Source of the DNA: Anseranas semipalmata
Lineage: Eukaryota; Chordata; Aves; Anseriformes; Anseranatidae
NCBI GenBank assembly: GCA_013399115.1
Contig: VXAA01001400.1
Span: 247,782 to 311,781, forward strand
Reading direction: 5' to 3'
DNA: 64,000 nt
Shown: positions 33,961 through 44,900 of the stretch, one piece after another
Layout: every line of letters starts with the position of its first letter
How positions within the stretch are numbered: position 1 is the first letter of the stretch
Made by a program: the position numbers and the translations under genes
Notes under the pieces: model-generated
Told to the model about the DNA's origin: nothing
Databases searched by the model: none
The model's input: the letters and a program-made list of their open reading frames with translations, nothing else

Positions 33961-36580
33961 AGCCTCTAGCGGGTCTGCCAGCCGCAGGGGATGCGGAGCA
34001 CTCCCTCAGTGGGGCTGGTGCTCAGGGCTGCTGGGTCTGGGTTTGGTCCCTGGTTCAGTCACTGCTTTCCCGGCAGCATTAGGGTTTTGCTTGGTTTGCC
34101 TGGTGCTTCAGAGGGATGTCATTGGGCTTTCAGCTCTGATTGCCTTAAAGGCATTTGATTTTCTGCAAGCACTGCGAGCACCCAGGAGGTGCTCTGATTC
34201 TTTAGTGTGCTTTTACAGCTTTTGCCTTTTCCCAGATAAGCACTGGCCTGTGGGGTGACCTTGGGAGGAGGATGATTCCCTACCAGAGCCTCAGTTTTTT
34301 CATCTGTGAAATGTGAGGCTGTTGAGCTGTGTCACCAGTGGGCCATTATAGCTATTTGTTGTACTGGGGAAACAGAGCTGGAAGTCCTCCAGGCCTGACA
34401 CAAGATGTTTTCTGTGCAGGGCTCTCTCTCAAGCTAAATGCATGGATATTTGATGCTGAAGAAATACTGAAGACTCGGAAAAAGTGGTATTTATGTAGCA
34501 AGGCCATGTCTTCCTACAATCCTGATGAAGGGCATTGGATTAAGTAGACAAATCCCAACACTGGAGAGGGGAAATTGTGGTGGTACCAGAAACACACTAA
34601 AGCAATTAGTGGGCAGTGTTGCTGGGCTCCACTGTTAAATTCTGTGGTCGCTCACATTTAATGAAACCCCATCCCAGTGAAGACACATCAGCTGTGACCT
34701 CCTCATACTTCACGTTGGCCACAGGCACACCACAGTGGTATCAAGAGTGATTTGAGGCATTAAGGAAAATTACTTATCGCAAGAGAGCATGCTAATGAAA
34801 AAACACAACCCAACTGACCAAACTTAGTGAATCTGAAATAATGGGAGTGTGGTTTTTCTTTCCTCGCTCATCAGGTTTAAATTATTGGTGTTGGATGTAG
34901 GGATGAAGCCATCTGTTAATTATTCTTTTCGTTAGAGGTTTCCTCCTTCATGGTGAGCGGCTGCTTTGGGAGATTGTCAGTCTGGGCTACGCAGGGATAA
35001 GTCAAGGTGGCTGTGGTGCCTCAGTTTCCCTAGTGAGAAAATCATGGGGGACCTTCCCCAGATCTGGGAAATGGAGGGACCAAGCTCCCTATCAGCCTGT
35101 GAGATCTGAGCAGCCCTTAGCTGGGCTCTTGCATGCCCTGAAGGAATCCAATGGCCCTGATGTGCTACCTACCCGTTGCTCCTTGCACCTCACCTGGCCT
35201 TGGCAGGGAAACCTGAGTCACGGTTTCAGTTTTGCTTCCATGCTGGGGTAAGTGCGAGTGCTCGCGTGCTCTGTCTCCAGCTCAGCTTCCATCAGGGAAG
35301 TGCTCGTTCCCTTCCCTGTCCTGAAACAGGTCATGAAAACCCATCTATTCTCATATATCCTCTTTCTTGACAAGACTGAAATATTGGAGCCACACAACAA
35401 ATTGTGCATCACTTTGTGCTTAATTCACTCAGCTGAAATTTATGGGATTATTCCCAGGCAAGAGAAGAGCTCAGCCTGTTGCCTATTCAAACTCCCCTTC
35501 CTACTTATTTCCTCTTAAATTGCTTCTGCTCTAGAACGTGCTGGGACTGTCTGCTTTGCTGCATGGCTATTAATGCTCTGCCTGCTGTTTGGGATGGGGT
35601 CTTTTGTCTGCAAATGCTGCTCCATATACAACTTTCAGCCCCAAATTTGAAACTGGCTGGGTCCTTCCCAGAAAAGCGTGGATCAAAGTCAAGGGAAATT
35701 CTGCATTTCTCTTATGACTCTCTTCACCCTTGGCAGCATCCCTGGGATGGGCAGCAAGAACCAAAGTACTTCTAGGTCAAAAATAACAGTGCAGGAGGCT
35801 TGGCAAAATCTGGAGCGAGGGAGACAAGCCATCAGCCAGGCAAGGCTGCCATTTACTGCTCCACAGAGCCAGGCCCAGGGCTGCGCGTGCAAGAGCAGCT
35901 GTTTTGCTGCTTCATCTATACGCTTTTTCTTTCCATGTTGTTGTTCCTCTAAGCAGGCAGAGAAGGGTTTCTTTCCCTGGGAGGAATGCTTCCAAATAGA
36001 TTGGAAATGAGACATTTCTTTCAGGTTAAAACCAAGATAAACCACCAGGCTGCTCTGGACTGTATGCAAGTTCCCTGCAGTGCTGAGGTGAAAATGCCTG
36101 TGTTGTGGAAACTGGATGATGAATAAAAGAGCATGGAGCTGCACTGGCCTGATCGCAGCAATACACAGCCCAGGTGAAACAGCAGGGGCTGAGTGCTGGC
36201 TCATTTCTATCTCGCGTTTGCGTTCACGAGCATATGGAGGTGCCAAGCACATGGGAACCACAGGCGATGTTCCTGCTGCAGCTGAACTCCACTGTGTATC
36301 AAAACCTCATTCCTGGGGCCAAATTTCACGCTAGAAATTTCACCCCAAACCTTCCCACTGAGATTCCCATTGTTTCCCTTGCTCACGTTACCTGTCTTCC
36401 ACCCAAAGTCAATGGGACAACAAAACGTGGCACAAATAAAAATCCCCCTGGCAGTAGAGTGATGAAAAATGCAGCCCCTGCTTTCTGATGTTGCAGAGAC
36501 CTGCTGCCCGGTGAGCGAGTGGGAGCTGCAGCTGCACTGCTACCACCTGCAGGCACAACGATGTTTGCAGTGCGCGTCGT
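33961..36580. other. Intergenic, nothing recognised
   Basis: Mixed unique sequence. TGTGGTT occurs at 34848 within a moderately AT-rich part (34560-34930). No gene features. Confidence 0.5.
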
Positions 36581-36850
36581 TTACATGATGCTTCCCCAAT
36601 CCCTTCTGCCTAAGCAGTGACTACCACTGCTGTTTGTTGCACCGTATTTCAGAGCATTGAATGTTTAATTATAAATGGCAATCCATCGCTAATGAAGTAC
36701 AGAGCCCTCCGATAAAGTGGATGCAGCTTGCATTAGCTGCTGATCGCTCACAACGACTTAATAAAACACTCGTTATCTGCTACCAGATGGGAGAAAGGTT
36801 AGATCCCTGTTTAATAAGTAATTCCTAATGAAAAGTTTGGGGCTGGTAAT
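36581..36850. promoter_or_regulatory. AT-rich block with adjacent GATA and E-box motifs
   Basis: A GATA site (TTATCT, 36773-36778) and an E-box (CAGATG, 36784-36789) lie 5 bp apart in AT-rich sequence with several TTAAT/CATTA cores. Combined occupancy is speculative. Confidence 0.3.
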
Positions 36851-39800
36851 CAAGGAAATGCACTGGCCGTGGTTGCAAGTGTTTGAGATTGGGGTTTTCT
36901 TGGTGAATTATTCCTAAGGCGTTTGTGTGCTGCGGCAGCACACCTGCCTGGGTGAGCCCATCGTGAAGGGTTTGGGGCTGGGCTCTCTTTTCCCCTGGGC
37001 TTGTGCCGAGGGGAAAATCCTGCTTGCATGGGGGTTTTGTATCGTCGCAGTCAGGACTGGTCCTGAGAGAGGACAAGGAGGCTGGGGACAGCCGTGGCTG
37101 TGGCCTGGCAGTTTATGCCCAGGAACTGCTTCACTTCGGACTGAGAAAGCGGTGGTTTTGTCCTCGCTGCAGTGACATGGCTGGCCCCGCCAAGGCCAGG
37201 GGGGCTGACAGCAGAGCCAGCCCCTGGTGCCCACCCTGACCCCTGCCAGCCCTGGTGGTGCAGCACCAGGATGCTCATGGGCAGTACAGCAGGAGCAGAG
37301 AGCCCAGGCTTGGTGTGCCTCTCAGATTGTTTGGAGACTACCAAAAACTCTTATTTTGCTTTGGTTTTGTTTGTTTGTTTTGTCGTAGTGTTTTTTTCTT
37401 TTGCTTTTTTTCCTACAAAGGCAGTGCTGATTCAGGTTTTATTCCTCTCTCTCTCTGCCTCTAGGGAAGCCCAACATTCTGGACCTGCGGTCTCGGAGCA
37501 ACACAGTGGGTTGGTGTTCCCCTCCCCACGGCCACTAGCCCCCACCAGGCCGTTGCTGCCTGCGGCACCTTCACAGCCCTCCTTCGTGCTGAGGAAAAGA
37601 GGAGCAAAGTGCTGAGAGATGGTAATTCAGCATAAGTCCTCACTAGAAAGAAAAATCCCTGGTGGGGTTTGCAGTGCTGGCTCTTCTTCAAGCCCCAGAG
37701 AGCTGCAGGTGTGTGTGTGGGGGGTGTCACTGCAAGCCACATCTCCTTCCCCTCCCGCCACCCCCTCACAGACACCCTAGTGCAGTGGGAGCTGCAAACC
37801 ACCCTGGGGCTATCGGCCACCAGCGACTTCCCCAGCGCGGCGCAGACTTCTGCTTAGGGAGCGCAGCGGTGGCTGGGGTGCGTGAGCTGCTGCACCGCAG
37901 CCCCCCCCGGCGCCGGAAGCTGCTGCGTGTTGTGTCTGCTGCATCGCTGAGAAAAGGCAATTTCATGATTTCAGGCAGCGGCTCTGTCTGCTGGGGGGGA
38001 GGAGGGGAACGCCCTCCTCCGCTTCCTCCTGGCCACAGGTGATGGCAGGTGATGGTGAGGGGGGTGCCCGGGGTGGGGACGCCCAGCCCCAGTGTCCTGT
38101 GTGCAGCCTGGCCCAGTCCTGGGGATGCTTCCTCACCTGCTGCATCCCCTTCACCCCCTCTCCACGGTCCCAGTGGTTTGGGGACAGAACTGGTTCAAAG
38201 CCATCCCCGAGGCAGCCTGGCTTCTCAACACCAGTGTCACCCTGGTGAGGGCTGGGGCTGCCTGCAGCCCTTTTCATCACGGGGACTGTATTTAGAGCTG
38301 GAGGGGCCGGGACGCCTTTCAGGGTCAGCATGGCTTTTGCCAGGGAACGGACGCAGCGGGTGCGAGCCTGGCTCCCAGCCGGCCCCTGTGCCGGAATGGT
38401 TTCCTATCAGTTATCTGGGTCACAGATAAGGTGACTTCTGGCCCGTGTCTTTGTGTCACCACAGGGTTCCTGCTAAGTTCAAAAGTGTCTGCGGGCAGCA
38501 CAGGCCACTGGGTTTCAAATCCTTTCAAGTAGTGCAGAGCCAGAGCCACAGTCCCTGTCTTTGCACAATGCCTGGTCCTCGCACCTCTCTTGGCCAGTGT
38601 CCCCCAAAGTCCTGCTGCAGCACCCCTGAAGTGCTGCCGGGTTAGCTTGTCTGTCCCTGCCAAGGCAAAGCCCTGAGTGCTTGCAGTGAAGGGCTTGGAT
38701 TTCTCTCTAACTTGGAGAGACATCCTGGGGGGAAGTAGATTCAGTACTATAAGTTTTTACTTTCTAAATTAAAATGTGAGAAAAATTTGAGCCTGAAATG
38801 AAGTATTTCCTCCCAAACCAAATGCAGACCTTGTTTTATTTTTTTCCCCCTTTCTTATCCACTTTGTTGGGTTTAGACTGTTGATGTTTTCTCCTGCAGC
38901 TCTCAAAAATGCCCAAGAACATTTTTTCCCAGAAGAAGACAAACTGCTCTTCTAGGAGCGCCTCTGCTCATGGCCAGACCCATACCCTGTGCATTAGCAA
39001 CGTGACCAGCTTTGGTCAAGGGACATCCCTGCATGCGCGGGAGAGGTTTCTTCAGTGCTGGAAGCTTTTCCATCCTTCATTTCTAGTAGTAGGAGCATTT
39101 GGGGTGGATTCTTGCACCTGGAGCAGCTGGGGAAAAGCCAGTGCCTGTTTGCTGCGTCTGCCCTGGCTCAGTGCTGGAGTCGCCCCTTGCTCGTTGCCTG
39201 CTGCCAGGAGCTGTCGGCAGCACGGAGCCGTATATGCCCTGACCGTTCCCCAGCCCGCTGGTGCCTCTCAAACATGAATGAAATGTGGTTTTGTGATTTT
39301 TTTTTTTTCCTCCCAGGTTGAGTCACCTGCAGAGACCATTCGAAAATGATTCAGAACAAATTACAAGAATTCAAAACTTCAATCTCAGAGCAGTTTCGTT
39401 TCACAAGGAGACCTACTGACGCCTGCAGGGAGGTGCAACCCCCCCGAGCCGTGTCTGTGCTCCCTGTGCACGTCAGCAGCGTTTGCTTGAAGCCTCTGTG
39501 ACCCCACAATTGTCTCCGTGCTGACATTTCCTGTGGGGAGAGCCGCCTCCTGGCTGCCAGTGCAGCTCCTTGGTGGCCAAAGTCACCCACTTGGTCCCAC
39601 TCTCAGGATCTGGAGCCGAGGGAGTTCAGAGGACCTCGCATCGCACATATGATGACATTGAGAGACCCGTAAATGTATATTTTTCACCTGGAAAAGTGCC
39701 ACTTCAAAAGCATGAGCCACTCCAAGTTAGGGCAATCTCAGGTGTATTAAGATGCTGCTAACCCACAACAAACAGGGAATGCATGCTGGGTTGTACCTCC

Positions 39801-40402
39801 GTTTCCCTCATTGCTAGGACAACAACTTGAAATCCTCTGCAAAAGAAATGTACAACTTCTGAAGGACAGAGAAAAAGGCCTTTTGAAATCCCCGCTCTGC
39901 CCACCGGCCCTGGACGCACTCGAGTCCCTGCAGTGTCAGGGACAGAGCTGGGCTTCTCTGCGGACACCCAGGTCTCTCCTCTCTCAGGGAGCTAACTTGA
40001 GGCCAGGCTTCCAGGGTCCCTCCCTGGGGACAGGGTTGGGGCTGCTCAACCTCCTCAACTTGAGGGTCCTGGAGGCGCCAGGGGTCCCAGCAAGGCTCCT
40101 CTCCGGGTCAGAGGTGCCCTCAATGCCTCTCCTGCCCTCCCAGTCTCCCTCAACCCAATTTCACATAAGAGGTTTGTTTTTTTTTGTTTGTTTGTTGTTA
40201 GTTTTTCTTGACGCAGGGGACTGCTTTCTTGTTTGAAGAGAAAGAAGACCAAAAAAAAAAAAAAAAAAGCTCTTTGGAGCTTCCTCCTCTTAAAAGATCT
40301 GACCTTGATCTTCTGAGCAGGAGGTAATTGTGCTCCGGATCCTCCGGGGCAGAGGCACTAATTGCCACTACTGTTTTTTTTTTTTTTTTTTTTGGTGTTT
40401 TT
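36851..40402. other. Intergenic, no gene seen; small CpG cluster at 37810-38000
   Basis: GC-rich sequence. About 190 bp at 37810-38000 carry roughly 15 CpGs, too short for a formal island. Near the gap the sequence has a GTTT-like tract (40181-40201), an 18-A tract (40251-40268) and a 20-T tract (40374-40393). These probably caused the assembly break. Confidence 0.5.
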
Positions 40403-40737
40403 NNNNNNNNNNNNNNNNNNNNNNNNNNNNNNNNNNNNNNNNNNNNNNNNNNNNNNNNNNNNNNNNNNNNNNNNNNNNNNNNNNNNNNNNNNNNNNNNNN
40501 NNNNNNNNNNNNNNNNNNNNNNNNNNNNNNNNNNNNNNNNNNNNNNNNNNNNNNNNNNNNNNNNNNNNNNNNNNNNNNNNNNNNNNNNNNNNNNNNNNNN
40601 NNNNNNNNNNNNNNNNNNNNNNNNNNNNNNNNNNNNNNNNNNNNNNNNNNNNNNNNNNNNNNNNNNNNNNNNNNNNNNNNNNNNNNNNNNNNNNNNNNNN
40701 NNNNNNNNNNNNNNNNNNNNNNNNNNNNNNNNNNNNN
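40403..40737. other. Assembly gap (335 Ns)
   Basis: A run of N between a 20-T tract on the left and very GC-rich sequence on the right. The true length may differ from 335. Confidence 1.
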
Positions 40738-41010
40738 TCCCTCGTGGGGCGGCGGAGCCCCTGCTCGAGAAGCGGCGGCGAAGAAGGGCGGTGAGAAAGG
40801 AAAGAGCGTGCCAGGGGCCCCCTGCGCCTCTTTCCAGTAAACGAGAGCAGTCTGCAGGGCGGCGGGAGCACGTGGGGGGCGCGGGGCGTTGCGCCCTTCT
40901 GAGAAGCCTGTGCCGGGGGGGCGGGGGGGGTACAGGCTCTGTGCAAAAGCTGCTCGCAGCGGGGAAGTGGCTGGAGGTTGGGGTTCACGTGCCCCCTCCT
41001 GCTGGTGAGC
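40738..41010. promoter_or_regulatory. CpG island truncated by the gap; possible first exon
   Basis: By my count about 23 CpGs lie in roughly 270 bp of very GC-rich sequence, close to the expected frequency and unlike the CpG-poor surroundings. G-runs at 40914-40930 can form a quadruplex. From the gap edge a plus-strand segment ends at a strong donor (GCG, then GTGAGAAAG, GT at 40791), as a first exon would. The upstream end is hidden in the gap. An unannotated transcript start is possible but unproved; no protein family is recognised. Confidence 0.45.
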
Positions 41011-42540
41011 CTGCCCCCTGCACGTTTTTCTTGCGAAGCCACTTGGGCACAAAAGGTAAAACTCAAGCATGTGCCCAGTGGGCATCAGGGGCCCCAGCAC
41101 TTCTCAGAGACCCCCCGGACCCTTGCAGGGCTGCGGGGCATGGATGTGGTGCGTGGGAGACACTGCCAGGGCTGAGCCGTTCACCCTGCACACCGAGAGT
41201 TGAACGTGAGACCTCTGGTATTGCAGGGCGATGCCAGGTTCCGGTGTCCTGCCAGGACAGGGTCAGCTCAGGGAAGGGCTGATGGGTCCCAGGGTGTTCT
41301 CACATGTGCTCAGATTTTGGGACATCACAGCTTAAGTGGTATCTCAAGAAAGAAAGAAACCTTCCCCATGCTGTCTGCAGTGAGATGCCAACAATAATAT
41401 TAATCACAATTTAGGCCACAGATGACCTTACTTGTATTTACAGAAGGTGAAATTTTGCAGAATTTGGTAGACTGTGGCAAAGTGCCCCCATCCTGCTGCA
41501 AACAGGTCTCTGCTTTCAGCATCACCATGTCCTGGCTGCTCTGTGGTGGGGATGCTCCTTGCACTGGGCACATCCCTGCAGGCTGTCAGGAGCCAACCAA
41601 AATTCCACGGGTCTTGACATCCCCCCAGGTGACAAGACCTGGTCCCTGACTGTTTTTTCTGCAGTTGAAGGATGCTCCTCAGGTTTGAGTCACCTCCTGC
41701 ACACGTTGGTGAGTCTCCATCGCTGTCAGCAGGCTTACTGCTACTTTACATGAGGGCAAGTGGCAGGGGGATTTGACCATTGCTTTCCCCAGTGCCAAGT
41801 GAACGAGTCAGCTCTTGCTGCACCCAGGAAACTCCAGCCCAGCACTGTCTGCTTGTCCCCAAAAGGCTGCTGAAGTTGTGAGCTGGAAGGACCACATTCA
41901 AACTGAAACCTGTTCGATGATGGCAATAACCTCGCAGCAGCAGGGCACAGGACTGCTCTGCACTTCCCCTCACGGCTGGCGAGGCGCCACGCAGGAGGGC
42001 TGTGGGCTTGGTGCTGGGATGTGGTATGGTTTGCAGTGGGGATGCCTGTCCTGGACAGCAGTAGCTTTCTACCTGCTCTGCAATGTCAGCTCCCACCTTG
42101 CACGGGGCAAGGTGATGCATCGTAAACTCTTGCCAACCTGTTCTGGGCATGTTCCTGCTTTCCAGCAAAGTGATGAAAGGCTCAGTCCACCTGAGCTGCA
42201 TCTCTTTGTGCTCACAGGAGGGGCTCTGGGGCTCCCTGAGGCAGGTGGGGTTGGGTCCTGTGGCTCTGCAGAGTCAGAGCCGTGGGTGGACAGACTGGGG
42301 GAAGACAGGGGCCGGACTGGCATCGCTCCCTGCTCCCATTACCAGCCCTTTCTTCCCTCGGTGCCACACATCCTCCCAGGTGCTGGGCTCAGACTTTTGG
42401 CCCTTCCTTTTTTCCACCCTCTTCTGTGTCAGTGGAGGATTAAGTGCAGATTTGCTACAGACATGATCAAGAGAAACATCTGACAAGGGGAGGGAGAGGA
42501 GGGAGGACAAGAAGAGGAAAAAAGCAAGAAACAGAGGCAA
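41011..42540. other. Intergenic, no gene seen
   Basis: Mixed to GC-rich unique sequence. A 222-codon plus-strand frame (41815-42483) is overlapped by open minus-strand frames and shows no domain. Confidence 0.5.
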
Positions 42541-42810
42541 TGTTATTTTGTTTAGCAAAAGGAGCGTTGCATGAATGGGAACAAAACACTATGATTTGAA
42601 TCCTTTTAATTTTATCCATGGTCTTTAAGCCATTAGCCCTTCTGGTTTTAATCTATTCTCTCTGGAGGAAAGCAAGTAACATGGTAGTAGTCCTAATAAA
42701 GATTTTGTCTTTGAAATAAAACGTAGTACTTGCAATATGTATGTCAGGAGAGATTCAGTGACCTACTGATAATAAATGATGTGTACTATTGGCATTACAG
42801 TAGCCTTTAC
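42541..42810. promoter_or_regulatory. AT-rich block, candidate conserved regulatory element
   Basis: A sharply bounded, complex AT-rich island with TTTAAT and AATAAA-type cores and no simple repeat. Inferred from composition only. Confidence 0.28.
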
Positions 42811-44380
42811 ATCCACCCAAGAGGGATCAGGGTCCTTTCATACACCCAGCAGAGCCAGGCACTGTCTTGGAGGGCTCGTGTTGGGGTTTAAGAGCTGGTT
42901 ATAGTCACATGCTCCTGGGAATCAGGGCTTTGACCCAAGCCCAGTCCCCATCCAATGTCGCTTTGATGTATGCTTTCTGCAGGGTGAATACGAGGAGGAT
43001 CTTGTTTCTGAGAGCAGATGCCCGAGGTCACAGCTGGGTTGAGTGCCAGACCCGAGTTTCTTGAATTCCAGCCCACCACCCTGGTGTGCTGCACCACTTG
43101 TACTTTCAAAGTAGGACAGGGGAAAACCTCCAAACCCCCCGGATTTGGTATCTTTAAAGCAGAGGCCACCTCCACCTCGCTCCACTGGTACAGGGCATCT
43201 GCAAGGACTTTCCTTGCCCATGTGATGCTGAGGGAAAAGCTGAAGGTGCGTTGAGGGGCTGGAAGGTTGATCTGCCCACGGAACTGGTGCAGACAGTTGG
43301 GCCGGGGTGTGGAGGAACATCTGGTTGCAGGAAGCTGCAGGGGAGAGTCCTTGAAGCTGGATGTGCTGCATGTTTCCAGCTTTGTATGCAGAGCTGTAAC
43401 AGACCTGCAAGCAAGTTATGAGGTTAACGGGCTCTCGTTTATCAAACATAAAAAGGGAGGTTATCCCTCAGACACATCTCATGCATAAAGGCTCTCGGTA
43501 AGTCAAAAGAGGCTAATTGCTAATGAATTACACTGACTGCAGCAGCTGGTGCTTATCCATCCCAACCACAGCTGGAGTCACCTCCCAGCCTTTCTGCTTA
43601 TGTGCTCCGGGGTTATTAAAGTAGGATGAAGTGCTGCCTTGAAGCTCTTCTGGGTCTGAGGTAATGTGAAAATCTAATTCTAGTGGTCGGGAAATTTCCT
43701 GGGCACCCAAGAAAACAGATTTGGTCATTGTAAGCAAAGGGCAGTTCTTGCAGTGCATTGGCTCTGCATCCTGCCAGGAGATGCGTGGAAAATGCTCTGA
43801 CAGCAGGAATGTGGGGAAACCCAATGGGCCTATCCAAGGCAGGAAGGAGCAATAAGGGAATTTTTTTATTATTATTATTATTATTTTAATGCTGTGTGGT
43901 TGGGGAAAAAAATAGCATTTCATAGGAGTGCAATTGGTCTTAAAAACCTCCTTTGAGTGACAACGCTGGGAGTGATATTGAGCAGCTGCTGGCCCCCTTG
44001 CTAATGAACTGGAAGCACAGGTTTGAGGGGAGAAGACAAGGGTGTTCCCATGCTAAGAATTGATTGCAAAGGGGCCAAGAGGCAGCTTCAAACTTAAACT
44101 AGAACCCCGGCAAACACCTCTGGGCTCCCAAAGCGGCTGCTGCTTTTTAGGGTGGAAAAAATCAATTTTTAGCTTTTGTCTTTGTTTTGTGTCTATCACA
44201 CATAGAAAGCAGCAGCTTTGCTTCTGTTCCAGGTGAATACCTGAGGCCCAGTGCTGGCTCAGGACATGCTGGCAAGATGCGCTCTGCTGCAGGGTAAGAT
44301 GCTGCCCCTGGGTGGGGGGGTGATCGCTTCCATGGCTGCCGGCAGGTTTCATGACACAGCCTGGGGGTGTAAACTATTTT
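42811..44380. other. Intergenic, nothing recognised
   Basis: Unique sequence. The only defined repeat is the ATT tract at 43861-43887. Confidence 0.5.
43861..43887. repeat. (ATT)n microsatellite
   Basis: Seven Ts run into six or seven ATT units without interruption. Confidence 0.9.
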
Positions 44381-44900
44381 CATGCGACTCTTTTAATGAC
44401 TTAAGCAATATCTAATTTGCTTTTTTTTTTAATTTAACAAAAATAACTTCAGTTTAAAAAAGAGATGAAACTTTCTACTTAAAAGTGAAAGAAATTTGGG
44501 GCGATGGGGAATGAGGTTTTGTATGTGGGGTGAAAAAAAAATTAAACCCAAACTACAACCCATGCATTTTTCTAAATGAACCATTTTCAACTAAAAGTTT
44601 TTAATGGAAGAAAAGATTTGTATCTTATTTATGGAAATGCTTTCACAGGGAAATGCTCTATAAATGCCAGGTAATAACTCCCACGGGAACACTTACAAAT
44701 TTTGTTCAAATCCAAAATCGTACATATATATGTACTATAAGTAGGATCTTGGTGACACCCCAAGATCTCTTTTCCACACTTGTGACAATATTGATATGAT
44801 TATTTTCTACTACTTGTGACTGTACAACATCAAAGAACTTCCTAGCACATCTTTGCCTTTTGATTTGGCAGTGGATTTTGAAAGTATGACAGGATGAACG
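44381..44900. promoter_or_regulatory. AT-rich stretch, possible regulatory element
   Basis: AT-rich, with A- and T-runs and a short TATATATGTA tract near 44723. It is less complex than the other AT-rich blocks, so the case is weaker. Confidence 0.2.

Noticed and set aside
40198..41282. Frames of about 300 codons across the gap, both strands
   Set aside because: They are artefacts of translating Ns as open codons.
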